DNA of 14,389 bases from Desulfurococcaceae archaeon UBA285 (GCA_002495025.1 DADP01000021.1:1-14389), one strand, 5' to 3'. Positions 1 through 7,762 are shown, numbered from the stretch's first letter. The notes: generated by a model from the sequence alone, not told the origin. Made by a program: numbers and translations.

Positions 1-401
1 CCTAGTCCACTGAGTACTTTGAAAAACACGTAGTCGTCGGCGTCTTTAATATCCATTGAGAAAATACTTGTTGGGTTTTGATTTAACTCGCCTTTAACTA
101 CAATGTCTACTACTCTATCAACTATGTTTTTATATACATTGTAGTCTACTACTGGTTCACTGACAACATAGTATATTCCACTCTTATTACATCCAATTTT
201 TACTTCTACTCCTCCACGGAGCTTATACGAGTAGAGGACTTCATCTAAATCCACTTGTTGTAGAGTATAGAGTTTTAAATATGGCTCTATAAATTCAACT
301 AGTATCTCGCGTAGCTCATTCTTTTCTCTTTGTTTGAAAAGAATGGGGTTTAAAGAAGATAATTTGTAAAAAAATGGTTTTAATTTAGGGGTTTTAGTCA
401 T
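1..401 (-). CDS. Probable type IV pilus/secretion ATPase (GspE/VirB11-like), N-terminal part only
   Basis: The frame is open from an ATG at 401 down to base 1, giving 133 residues and no stop, so the gene runs off the left edge. The visible part begins MTKTPKLKPFFYKL. It contains a patch around YYVVSEPVVDY and ends with DDYVFFKVLSGLG, which resembles the N-terminal region of archaeal GspE/VirB11-type ATPases before the nucleotide-binding core. No Walker motif falls inside the window. It starts 10 bases after the stop of a type IV pilin gene on the same strand, so the two are probably cotranscribed. The ATPase would power pilin assembly at the inner face of the membrane. The pilin context supports the call as much as the sequence does. 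It could instead be an unrelated pilin-associated protein. Confidence 0.5.
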   Translation of the reverse strand, partial: MTKTPKLKPFFYKLSSLNPILFKQREKNELREILVEFIEPYLKLYTLQQVDLDEVLYSYKLRGGVEVKIGCNKSGIYYVVSEPVVDYNVYKNIVDRVVDIVVKGELNQNPTSIFSMDIKDADDYVFFKVLSGL

Positions 402-411
402 AGATAAACCC

Positions 412-801
412 TTAGCTGAGTACTCGTATTTTTACTGGGTCTGTTGAACCCTTGTCATATACTACTATAATGTATTTTGGTAGCGTGGGTTGTGTCCAGT
501 TTACTTGTATTATTCGGGATTCACCTGGTTGTAGAATAGTATTTATTGTTGTATTTACTACTATATTACCATTTACATCTACTATTTCAACCCTCTTGAT
601 TTCTACTTCGCCAACACCTATATTTTCAACGTTAATGTATATTCTGCTAGCTGTTTTCAAGTAGTATGCATCATGAACTATTATTCTACCAGTGTTCAAT
701 GTGTTTAAATACCCCATAGCATAGGTGTATAGTAGAACACCACCCACTATTGTCATTACAAGTATTAGTGCTGTTGCAACTATACTCGATATAGCCTTCA
801 C
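412..801 (-). CDS. Archaeal type IV pilin-like protein with class III signal peptide
   Basis: This 129-aa protein starts at a GTG (801) with a GGGGT Shine-Dalgarno match a few bases upstream. Its N-terminus, MKAISSIVATALILVMT, has the form of an archaeal class III signal peptide: a short basic stretch, K-A before a likely PibD-type cleavage site after residue 3, then one hydrophobic helix to about residue 27. The helix would act as both the membrane anchor and the assembly core. The rest (about 35-129) is rich in alternating hydrophobic residues, valine, threonine and asparagine, suggesting a beta-sandwich head. There are no cysteines. The same-strand gene 10 bases downstream looks like the assembly ATPase. 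The exact type (adhesive pilus, archaellum-like or other surface filament) cannot be told from this piece. Confidence 0.75.
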   Translation of the reverse strand: MKAISSIVATALILVMTIVGGVLLYTYAMGYLNTLNTGRIIVHDAYYLKTASRIYINVENIGVGEVEIKRVEIVDVNGNIVVNTTINTILQPGESRIIQVNWTQPTLPKYIIVVYDKGSTDPVKIRVLS

Positions 802-847
802 GAACTACCCCTGGGTTTATTAGAGGAGTTTAATAGCGGTTTAACGA

Positions 848-862
848 ATTAAAATATATAAG
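848..862. promoter_or_regulatory. AT-rich promoter region between the divergent pilin and top6B genes
   Basis: The 144-base gap between the pilin and top6B genes contains one clear TATA-like run (AAAATATATA at 851-860). On the plus strand it would start transcription near 880, leaving a leader of about 65 bases before top6B. On the minus strand the same run reads TATATATTTT and could serve the pilin gene, whose start is about 50 bases away. I see no other strong promoter in the gap. The assignment rests on composition and spacing only. Confidence 0.4.
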
Positions 863-945
863 AGTAACCACGTGGAGTTAGCCGAAACTAAGACTCCAGG
901 GTCTTTTAACACATTGATTACCAAATAATAGAGTGTGGTGTGCTT

Positions 946-2538
946 ATGAATCAAACAGAAGAGATTTATCGAGCTGCAAGTCCAGCAGAATTCTTCTACA
1001 GGTATAGAGAAATAGCTGGATTTGCAAACCCCGTTAGAGCAATGTATCAAACAATACGTGAACTAGTAGAAAACGCATTAGACGCTACTGACGTCCACGG
1101 CATACCACCAGATGTAAAAATAACTATTAGAAAAGCAGATGAAACACAGGAATTCTACCAGATAACAGTTGAAGATAACGGGATTGGTATACCACCAAAC
1201 ATTGTTCCAAATGCTTTTGGAAAAGTATTGTTTAGTAGTAAGTATGCTATGCGCCAGTCGCGTGGAATGTATGGACTAGGAGTTAAAATGGTTGTTCTAT
1301 ACGCTCAAATGACAACTGGTAGACCAGTTGAAGTAATAACTAGTAAAGCAAACTTCAAGAGAATATACTACTTTAAACTAAGAATAGATGTAAACAAGAA
1401 CGAACCAGTAATCATAGAAGCAGGTAGTTGGAGGAAAACCCGAGACTGGCATGGTACAATAGTCTCAGTGACAATCGAGGGTGATTGGAGTAGAGCTAAG
1501 AGTAGAATACTAGAATACATTAATAGAACTGCTATTGTCCTCCCCTACGCTAATATAACACTTGTAACTCCGGAAAACGAGATAATACACTATCCTAGAA
1601 TAGTAAACACTCTACCAAAACCACCAGTAGAAACAAATCCACACCCACACGGAATAGACCTTGAAATACTTAGTGGACTAGCAAAAAACGCTGGTTTCAA
1701 CACTATTGAAGAACTATTAATTAAGAGCTTTCAGGGAATAGGCGATGTAACAGCTAAAACAATACTACAAAACGCTGGAATAGACCCCTCGAAAAAACCA
1801 AGCGATCTTACAAACGAAGAACTACTAGCACTAGTAAACGCTATTAAAGCCTATGATAAATTCAAGCCCCCATCACCAAAATCTCTATCACCACTAGGCG
1901 AAGAAATAATAATTGCTGGTTTAAAACGCGCATATGAACCAGAATTCGTCACAGCTGTTTCGAGAAAACCAAGTGCTTATAGTGGACACCCATTTATCGT
2001 CGAAGTAGGATTGTCTTATGGTGGAAAAACACCAATTGGAGAAGATAAACCAGTAGTATTGAGATATGCTAATAAAATACCACTACTCTACGATGAAGCA
2101 TCAGATATGGTTGTAGAAGTAGTTAGAGATGAAATAAGTTGGGATCACTACATGATTACATTCCCCGCACCAATACTCGTATTAGTACATGTATGTAGTA
2201 CAAAAGTACCATTTAAAGGAGTTGGAAAAGAAAGTATTGCAGATGTTCCAGAACTACGTAGAGAAGTAAAACTAGCTGTAATGGAGGCTGCACGCGAGTT
2301 AAAACAATATATTTCAAAGAAGATGAAAGAAGAAGAAGCAAAGAAGAAGGCCGAGTCTATAGCAAAGTATATACCAGAAGTTGCTAGGAGCTTGGCAATT
2401 ATACTAGCTGATGAATCAACACTACAATCATTTAAAGACAATATCTCTGTAAAACTATCACATATTGTAGCAAAACGCACTGGCGTCCCCTTAGAGCTAA
2501 TACAGAGTATTGTTAAATCCATAGAAGCAGAGGCCTAG
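946..2538 (+). CDS. top6B: DNA topoisomerase VI subunit B (ATPase subunit)
   Basis: This GHKL-family ATPase subunit of the A2B2 type IIB topoisomerase uses ATP-driven dimerisation to gate strand passage and relax supercoils. Starting at ATG 946 it has 530 residues, the normal family length. The Bergerat-fold motifs are intact: ELVENALDA (E39 and N43, the expected catalytic Glu and Mg-binding Asn), DNGIGIPP (G1, about 77-84) and SRGMYGLGVK (G2, about 105-114). A helix-two-turn-helix region lies near 230-300. The transducer follows, with STKVPFKGVGK carrying the probable switch lysine, and a basic/acidic coiled segment sits near the C-terminus. A GTG at 940 is in frame, but GGTG at 937-940 is well placed as a Shine-Dalgarno site for ATG 946. 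top6A follows 9 bases later, so the subunits are coexpressed. Confidence 0.96.
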   Translation: MNQTEEIYRAASPAEFFYRYREIAGFANPVRAMYQTIRELVENALDATDVHGIPPDVKITIRKADETQEFYQITVEDNGIGIPPNIVPNAFGKVLFSSKYAMRQSRGMYGLGVKMVVLYAQMTTGRPVEVITSKANFKRIYYFKLRIDVNKNEPVIIEAGSWRKTRDWHGTIVSVTIEGDWSRAKSRILEYINRTAIVLPYANITLVTPENEIIHYPRIVNTLPKPPVETNPHPHGIDLEILSGLAKNAGFNTIEELLIKSFQGIGDVTAKTILQNAGIDPSKKPSDLTNEELLALVNAIKAYDKFKPPSPKSLSPLGEEIIIAGLKRAYEPEFVTAVSRKPSAYSGHPFIVEVGLSYGGKTPIGEDKPVVLRYANKIPLLYDEASDMVVEVVRDEISWDHYMITFPAPILVLVHVCSTKVPFKGVGKESIADVPELRREVKLAVMEAARELKQYISKKMKEEEAKKKAESIAKYIPEVARSLAIILADESTLQSFKDNISVKLSHIVAKRTGVPLELIQSIVKSIEAEA

Positions 2539-2547
2539 GGTGGAAGC

Positions 2548-3852
2548 ATGGTTTCAACAATTGACGCGTCTGCGAGGAGTAAAGCCCTCGACATTATAAA
2601 GTCTTCAATGAGGGAGTTAATAGACCAGATAGAGAGAGGTGAAAAACCAACACTAGTAATGCCGAAGAGGACACTAACAAACACAATATACGACTATAAA
2701 CACAAAATGCTATTACTTGGCCCCGAGCTCCAAAAAAGGTCTTTTACCGATGTAAATGAAGCAAAGAAGTTTATGCAAACACTACTCATGGCTTCAATAA
2801 TATATGATGCACTTAGAAACAATGAATATCCAACAATCCGTGATTTATACTATAGGGGAAAACACTCAATTACCTATAAATCAATAGATGGAAAACGAGT
2901 CTCAGAAAACACGTGGGATGAACAGAGAGAATCAGATAGTGTAATCAGAGACCTAGAAGTATTATTATCCGTTCTAAGAGAAGACCTGTTAATACTCAGC
3001 AAGGAAAAAGGCAAAGTAGTAGGAAACCTTGTTATTAGAAGTGGCGATGACGTAATAGACTTGAGTAAAATGGGTCATGGCGCATATGCAATCGAGCCAA
3101 CTCCAGATTTAATAGAATTCGTAGATATAGATGCAGAATACATTCTAGTAGTAGAGAAAGACGCTGTGTTCCAACAACTACACAGATATGGATTCTGGAA
3201 GAAAAACAAGGCAATACTAGTAACAAGCGCGGGCCAGCCAGATAGAGCTACAAGGAGATTTGTGAGAAGACTAAGTGAAGAATACAATTTACCAGTCTAC
3301 ATACTAGCCGACAGCGACCCCTATGGATTCTACATATACAGTGTCTTCAAAGCAGGAAGTATAACACTATCTTATGAAAGCGAGAGGCTTGCAACACCAA
3401 CAGCTAAATTCATTGGCGTTATGATGACAGATATCTTTGGAGACAGTATTTTTAGAAAAATAATCAAGGATAGAGAAGCTAGAAAGACACTAGAAGAAAT
3501 AACACCTGGAATAACTGATCTCAAGCCTAAAACACCATATCTAAGTGAATCAGAGAGGTCAAACTTCATAATTAAAGCTAAGACAAGAGACTTAGAGAGA
3601 GCAGTAGAATTAATTGGATATAGAGTAGCAGAAGTATGTATTGAAGAAAAAGACGCTAAAAACAAAATCAAGAAGAAAGAAGGATTAACTGGCTATCCAT
3701 GGTTTGCAACACCACAATGGGTTAGAGAGCTCTGTATATTCTTTAATACACTAAGCAAACTAGAAATAGAAGCAATGGCTAGTAAGGGATTGAAATTCCT
3801 AGCAGATAAATACATACCTGAAAAGATATCTACAGGCGACTGGATAGACTAG
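2548..3852 (+). CDS. top6A: DNA topoisomerase VI subunit A (Spo11-like cleavage subunit)
   Basis: This is the DNA-cleaving subunit of topoisomerase VI, homologous to eukaryotic Spo11. It has 434 residues, somewhat longer than the roughly 390 of well-studied crenarchaeal homologues, with extra sequence mainly at the N-terminus and in loops. The 5Y-CAP (winged-helix) domain contains RDLYYRGKH, where the second tyrosine (Y102) is the expected nucleophile. The TOPRIM domain shows VVEKDAVF (E203) and ADSDPYG (D255, D257), the Mg-binding acidic residues. The C-terminal part (WFATPQWVREL onward) is typical of the family. The start is ATG 2548, with GGGTGG at 2538-2543 overlapping the end of top6B, so the pair is translationally close. 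The opposing gene downstream ends about 100 bases away. Confidence 0.96.
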   Translation: MVSTIDASARSKALDIIKSSMRELIDQIERGEKPTLVMPKRTLTNTIYDYKHKMLLLGPELQKRSFTDVNEAKKFMQTLLMASIIYDALRNNEYPTIRDLYYRGKHSITYKSIDGKRVSENTWDEQRESDSVIRDLEVLLSVLREDLLILSKEKGKVVGNLVIRSGDDVIDLSKMGHGAYAIEPTPDLIEFVDIDAEYILVVEKDAVFQQLHRYGFWKKNKAILVTSAGQPDRATRRFVRRLSEEYNLPVYILADSDPYGFYIYSVFKAGSITLSYESERLATPTAKFIGVMMTDIFGDSIFRKIIKDREARKTLEEITPGITDLKPKTPYLSESERSNFIIKAKTRDLERAVELIGYRVAEVCIEEKDAKNKIKKKEGLTGYPWFATPQWVRELCIFFNTLSKLEIEAMASKGLKFLADKYIPEKISTGDWID

Positions 3853-3861
3853 GTGTTTTAA

Positions 3862-3920
3862 TAGTCAGTTGAGACAGGTGTTCTCATCTCAATAAATCAA
3901 TCCCGTGGATTCATCATCCA
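3862..3920 (-). ncRNA. Box C/D guide sRNA candidate, D-guide matching the 23S peptidyl-transferase strand
   Basis: On the minus strand the four boxes occur in order with proper spacing. Box C is ATGATGA (3911-3917). The D' guide is ATCCACGGGA, followed by D' TTGA (3897-3900) and a 6-base spacer. Box C' is GAGATGA (3884-3890, one mismatch). The D guide is GAACACCTGTCTCAA, followed by box D CTGA (3865-3868). Ten bases of the D guide are complementary to TGAGACAGGT, the archaeal form of the conserved 23S strand around A2602. By the N+5 rule the methylated base would be G2599 (E. coli numbering). A TATA-like TATTAAAT at 3942-3949 is correctly placed for a start near 3920. Ends are approximate. 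I did not identify a D' target. Confidence 0.75.
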
Positions 3921-3944
3921 AGTAATTATTTCCTACACGGGATT
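3899..3944. repeat. Perfect 9-bp inverted repeat around box C and D' guide of the sRNA
   Basis: AATCCCGTG (3899-3907) and CACGGGATT (3936-3944) are exact reverse complements separated by 28 bases. It lies between the convergent ends of top6A and the zinc-ribbon gene. Read on the minus strand, the downstream arm is the D' guide plus part of box D' of the sRNA at 3862-3920, and the loop contains its box C. It might act as a bidirectional end structure for the converging transcripts or as an alternative fold of a read-through sRNA precursor. Confidence 0.6.
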
Positions 3945-3950
3945 TAATAC

Positions 3951-4109
3951 TCACTCTTCCTCTATGTACTCTAAAATATCGTGAAATGTGTTTTTACCGC
4001 AGTTTTCACAGTAGTGGTATAATTGTTTAAACTCTTTCTTCAGTGGAAAGCTAACTAGTATTTTCCACTCGCGTCCACACTCTCTACACTTGAGAAGCCA
4101 GTATCCCAT
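3951..4109 (-). CDS. Small zinc-ribbon protein (52 aa)
   Basis: A 52-residue frame runs from ATG 4109 to a TGA at 3951. It begins MGYWLLKCRECGREW and later has YCENCGKNTFHD. Two CxxC knuckles (C8/C11 and C34/C37) spaced 23 residues apart form a plausible zinc ribbon. The first is followed by a tryptophan in a GREW motif and the C-terminus is acidic (EYIEEE). A GTGGAT Shine-Dalgarno match sits upstream of the ATG and begins inside the 11-base gap after the ASCH gene, so the two are almost certainly one operon. The function is unknown. Stand-alone zinc ribbons of this size in archaea often bind RNA or sit in larger nucleic-acid complexes, but that is inference. The gene is easy to overlook because of its length. 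Confidence 0.8.
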   Translation of the reverse strand: MGYWLLKCRECGREWKILVSFPLKKEFKQLYHYCENCGKNTFHDILEYIEEE

Positions 4110-4120
4110 ATTAATCCACT

Positions 4121-4738
4121 CTACTCTCCACTTTCTAAGCTTTGTTTTTCCTGTGTACTAATTAAATTCCTCTCTATTAAAAACCTAAGGGCTTTTCTCA
4201 CTGCTTTCCTCACTATACCTCTTTTATTTAGGTCTTTGAAGACATTGATTGCTGTTTTTCTAATACTGTTTGTTCTAGTGAGGTCTAAGAGTATTTTTCT
4301 ATCTAGTTCTGTAAGTTCTTTATCTAGGTATCTAAGAGCTATTCTCGCTATATCTGCTGGTGTTAATCCATAATATGGGTCTTCACTTGCTAACTCGTCG
4401 AGTCGTTGTATAACTTCGAATTCTATTATTGTAAAGTAGTCTTCTTTACTTATTCTACCATATACTTTTTTCAACTCGTTTATTAATTCTTCTACGTTAT
4501 TAAAACCCTCTATTCTCGCCTCGTATTCTCCCAGCTCGCTTAGTTTCTTGTAGTATACTCTCGTTATTTTTGCTTTTGCTATTGGTCTTCCACCGGCGTG
4601 TATTATTACTTCATCGTATTTTGGTTTATACACTCCTTTTCTAATAGTTGCTTTTTTCTCTCCATTCAATACCTTCTCTATGTATTCACCTTTTAACATT
4701 AAGTGTCTTCCAATAAACTTCATTTTTGTCTTTGACAC
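4121..4738 (-). CDS. ASCH-domain protein with C-terminal helical (wHTH-like) region
   Basis: This 205-aa protein begins at GTG 4738, supported by GGAGAT five bases upstream. An in-frame ATG at 4723 has weaker support. Residues about 8-112 look like an ASCH domain, a PUA-like beta-barrel: LKGEYIEKVLNGEKKATIRKG carries the family's substrate-cleft pattern (G-K-K-x-x-T-I-R), followed by strands around VIIHAGGRPIAKAKITRV. ASCH proteins are thought to bind RNA or modified nucleosides, and some act as amidohydrolases on acetylated cytidine. The second half (about 120-200) is helical and charged, with KRGIVRKAVRKALRFLIERN resembling a winged-helix unit. The zinc-ribbon gene follows 11 bases on and thrS precedes it by 76 bases, which suggests an RNA or translation role (inference). 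Confidence 0.75.
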   Translation of the reverse strand: MSKTKMKFIGRHLMLKGEYIEKVLNGEKKATIRKGVYKPKYDEVIIHAGGRPIAKAKITRVYYKKLSELGEYEARIEGFNNVEELINELKKVYGRISKEDYFTIIEFEVIQRLDELASEDPYYGLTPADIARIALRYLDKELTELDRKILLDLTRTNSIRKTAINVFKDLNKRGIVRKAVRKALRFLIERNLISTQEKQSLESGE

Positions 4739-4814
4739 TGTAAATCTCCTTTCTATAGTGGTAGGAGGTTATAGAGAGTTTTTAGGATTACTTTGAGGTA
4801 GAACCCTAGTTTCT

Positions 4815-6638
4815 TTAAAAAACGGGTCTTGCACTTAGTCTTTCAGGCATTGTCATTTCTACTTGTGGATATCCTTTGATCTCGTTTTTAATCAACTCGA
4901 CTAGTTCTTCTGTCTTCATAACTCGTTGTTCATTGTTTACTCTTATTTTTACATTTATAGTGTTGGTTTCAACTTCTCTCTGTCCAACTACAACAATATA
5001 TGGTATCCAATTCATTGCTGCTTCACGTATTTTCTTGCCTAGTGAGAGGTCTCTGTCGTCTATGTCTACTCTTATACCATTTCTCGCTATTTCCTCGTAT
5101 ACTTTGAATGCATATTCTAGGAATTCTTTTGATACGGGTATTACTCTTACTTGTATTGGTGCTAGCCAGGTTGGTATATATGGGACTTTTCCTTCTTTCT
5201 CCGTCCATGCTGCTGTATCTAATACCATGTATATGTATCTCTCGACGCTTCCAATTATAGCTGTATGTATTATAACAACGTGTTTCTTTTCTCCTTTTTC
5301 ATCGACGTATACGATATTGAATCTCTTGCCGTTACCGATATCTATTTGCCAAGTAGCTATTTCTCTCGGTCTGTTTATATTGTCTATTATGTGGTATTCA
5401 ACGTTTACAACCCAGTAGTATATACCACTTGGTAGAACAGCTACTAGTACCGGCCCGTTTTCCCTCTTAACGAATTCTACTAGTTTATCTCTATAGTTTT
5501 CTAGAAAGTCTTCTGTTACATTGTATAGAGCTACATATTTCCTACCGAGTTTAGCTGCTTCTTCATGTATTTTCGCTTGGACTTTCATAGCGACTTCTAT
5601 TGCCTCTTCTAGGTCTCTCGTTAATATGTGGAGGTCTGGCATGTAGAACTTTCTCATTCTAAAACACAGGTTTAATTCTCCTCTCTGTTCGAGTCTATAG
5701 CTATCTGCTACTTCAAATACTCCTAGTGGTAGTTCTTTATAGCTTATAATCCAGTCTTTAAGCATTGCAAACTGCTGGTGGCACGCTGCATATCTCAATA
5801 CGTATTTCTCCTCGTCTACTTCTACCTCGTAGAGTCTATCACCAAATAGTAAGGCGTGTTCGTATACTGGTTTAGCCTTTAAACTAAACATATTAGTACC
5901 CATTACCCGGAATACCGGTATACCCAGACTACGTGCTACCTGCCATGAATACCTTGAAACAGCATCCATCATTACTACTGCTGGTGGTTCATACCTCATG
6001 TGTCCATGGTCGCTCATTGGCTCCCATTCAAACCCGAACTTCCTACAATACTCGTTTACTCTGTTTTCACCGCCTTCTAATTCCTTTCCATATACTTCTT
6101 TCTCTACTAGTATTTTGAGTTCTGGATAGTTTGAATAGTCGAAGTCGCTTGGATTAACTAGTTCACCACTTGGTGTTAGAATATAGAATTTTTTCTCAAT
6201 ACTCCTCTTTTGAGTTGTTGCAGCTGGTTTAATAGTTCTCGACAACTCGCTTAATGGGTGACCGTAACACTCTAGTTTAAATGATTTATACCAGCCAAAT
6301 GGTGCTTTATACACTGGTATATTGAGTTTCTTTGAAGCCTCCTCGTACAGTCTATTCAGTAATTCAATTGCTTTACTAGGTGGAGCTAGATCTGAAGATA
6401 GATGCGCATATGGATAAATCAATAACTCTGATGGTTTAATCTGTAATACAAGGTTTTCTATTTCACTCAATGCCTGGATTACCGTGGATTCATTATCTTG
6501 AGATTCAATAGTTACAAATAATACAAGTACATTTTCAAAGTTCTTTTTCTCCTCTCCCTTTAATTCCTCTGGTTCTTCAATAGCTGGTTTAACTACATCA
6601 TAGGAAAAACTCTTTGCATGTATTGAGAGTATTCGCAT
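4815..6638 (-). CDS. thrS: Threonyl-tRNA synthetase, archaeal type with DTD-like editing domain
   Basis: This class II enzyme charges tRNA-Thr. Residues 1 to about 140 (MRILSIHAKSF... HLSSDLAPP... WYKSFKLECYGHPLSELSR) form the archaea-specific D-Tyr-deacylase-like editing domain that removes mischarged serine. The catalytic core (about 190-490) contains ACHQQF, which supplies a zinc-ligand cysteine, motif 2 as FRMRKFYMPDLH, and motif 3 as IHTAIIGSVERYI. The C-terminal anticodon-binding domain (about 500-600) includes DIDDRDLSLGKKIREA. ATG 6638 is chosen because GGGAGAT at 6644-6650 is an excellent Shine-Dalgarno site and homologues begin MR-I/V-L. A GTG at 6656 would add six residues. Some crenarchaea split editing and catalysis into two proteins; here both are on one chain. 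It diverges from radA. Confidence 0.96.
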   Translation of the reverse strand: MRILSIHAKSFSYDVVKPAIEEPEELKGEEKKNFENVLVLFVTIESQDNESTVIQALSEIENLVLQIKPSELLIYPYAHLSSDLAPPSKAIELLNRLYEEASKKLNIPVYKAPFGWYKSFKLECYGHPLSELSRTIKPAATTQKRSIEKKFYILTPSGELVNPSDFDYSNYPELKILVEKEVYGKELEGGENRVNEYCRKFGFEWEPMSDHGHMRYEPPAVVMMDAVSRYSWQVARSLGIPVFRVMGTNMFSLKAKPVYEHALLFGDRLYEVEVDEEKYVLRYAACHQQFAMLKDWIISYKELPLGVFEVADSYRLEQRGELNLCFRMRKFYMPDLHILTRDLEEAIEVAMKVQAKIHEEAAKLGRKYVALYNVTEDFLENYRDKLVEFVKRENGPVLVAVLPSGIYYWVVNVEYHIIDNINRPREIATWQIDIGNGKRFNIVYVDEKGEKKHVVIIHTAIIGSVERYIYMVLDTAAWTEKEGKVPYIPTWLAPIQVRVIPVSKEFLEYAFKVYEEIARNGIRVDIDDRDLSLGKKIREAAMNWIPYIVVVGQREVETNTINVKIRVNNEQRVMKTEELVELIKNEIKGYPQVEMTMPERLSARPVF

Positions 6639-6679
6639 TACTAATCTCCCAAACACCCTCTCTATTGTTCTATACTATG

Positions 6680-6710
6680 AAATATAATGGTATAATAAAC
6701 GTTTTTTAAA
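6680..6710. promoter_or_regulatory. Divergent promoter region between thrS and radA
   Basis: The 95 bases between the thrS and radA starts are strongly AT-rich with several TATA-like elements. On the minus strand TTTATTATA (6691-6699) or ATTATATTT (6680-6688) would start thrS about 20-30 bases before its Shine-Dalgarno site. On the plus strand TATAATAAA (6691-6699) predicts a radA start near 6720, just before GGGGGTGA. TTTTTTAAAA (6702-6711) would give a nearly leaderless radA transcript. The sequence alone does not decide between them. Confidence 0.5.
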
Positions 6711-6733
6711 ACAATATATTATTGGGGGTGAAA

Positions 6734-7714
6734 TTGAGTAGAGAAAAAGAAAAAATGAGTGTTGAATCTGGGTTTGTTTCCGTTAGGGAAATACCAGGTA
6801 TAAACCCTGCAATGGCCGAAAAACTCGAAGCTGCTGGATTTGTCTCTGCTTGGACGCTTGTTGTTGCGAGACCAGAGGAAGTATCCGAGAAAACAGGTAT
6901 TCCAGTTGTAACTGTTCAAAAAATAATTGAAAATGCACGTAAACTACTCGGTATAAGATTCAAGACTGCTAGAGAAGTTAAACAAGAGAGAATGAATATT
7001 GGAAAAATAACAACTGGCTCTAAACAACTAGATGAACTACTAGGTGGTGGAGTAGAAACAAAAACTATTACTGAATTCTATGGTGAATATGGATCAGGTA
7101 AAACCCAGTTATGTCACCAACTAAGTGTAAATGTACAACTCCCACCAGAGAGAGGCGGTCTAAGCGGTAAAGCTGTATATATTGATACAGAGGGCACTTT
7201 TAGATGGGAGAGAATAGAGGCCATGGCTAGAGCACTTGGATTAGACCCTGAGCAGGCAATGGACAATATATACTATATACGTGCATACAACAGCGACCAC
7301 CAAATGTCTATAGTTGAAGAACTATTCTCATTTGTACCCAAAAACAATGTAAAACTAGTAGTAGTAGACAGCGTTACAAGCCACTTTAGAGCAGAATACC
7401 CTGGTAGAGAACACCTAGCTGAAAGACAACAAAAACTAAACGCTCACTTACACCAGCTTTTAAGACTAGCAGAAGCATACAATGTAGCAGTAGTAGTAAC
7501 CAACCAGGTAATGGCCCGTCCAGACGTGTTCTATGGCGATCCAACACAAGCAGTAGGAGGACACGTACTAGCCCATGTACCTGGAGTAAGAGTACACTTA
7601 AAGAAAGCAAGAGGCAACAAGAGAATAGCCCGCGTCGTTGACGCACCACACCTACCAGAAGGCGAAGCAGTCTTTGCAATAACCGAAGAGGGTATTAGAG
7701 ACGCCGAAGAATAA
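6734..7714 (+). CDS. radA: RadA recombinase (archaeal RecA/Rad51)
   Basis: This is the ATP-dependent strand-exchange protein of homologous recombination. It forms helical filaments on single-stranded DNA. From TTG 6734 it has 326 residues, a normal length. The helix-hairpin-helix DNA-binding domain lies at about 14-70 (IPGINPAMAEKLEAAGF). FKTA (76-79) in the linker matches the FxxA polymerisation motif. Walker A is GEYGSGKT (117-124) and Walker B is LVVVDS (208-213). The L2 region and C-terminal DAPHLPEGEAVFAI follow. Start choice: GGGGGTGA at 6724-6731 sits just before TTG 6734. Upstream TTG 6722 and GTG 6728 would place the start inside or before that site, and ATG 6755 has no such site. 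A HIT-family gene follows 48 bases later on the same strand. Confidence 0.96.
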   Translation: MSREKEKMSVESGFVSVREIPGINPAMAEKLEAAGFVSAWTLVVARPEEVSEKTGIPVVTVQKIIENARKLLGIRFKTAREVKQERMNIGKITTGSKQLDELLGGGVETKTITEFYGEYGSGKTQLCHQLSVNVQLPPERGGLSGKAVYIDTEGTFRWERIEAMARALGLDPEQAMDNIYYIRAYNSDHQMSIVEELFSFVPKNNVKLVVVDSVTSHFRAEYPGREHLAERQQKLNAHLHQLLRLAEAYNVAVVVTNQVMARPDVFYGDPTQAVGGHVLAHVPGVRVHLKKARGNKRIARVVDAPHLPEGEAVFAITEEGIRDAEE

Positions 7715-7762
7715 AACACCCACATCTACTATTAACTACTAGCTAAATATCCGGGGTTAAAA

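Noticed and set aside
890..905. Short hairpin (AAGAC/GTCTT) followed by T residues in the top6B leader
   Set aside because: The stem is only five pairs, and an alternative fold with bases 874-897 competes. Too weak to call an attenuator.
4876..5418. Long plus-strand frame (180 aa) inside thrS
   Set aside because: It is a shadow of a strongly recognised synthetase on the other strand, serine-rich as expected from the reverse complement of charged codons, with no Shine-Dalgarno site.
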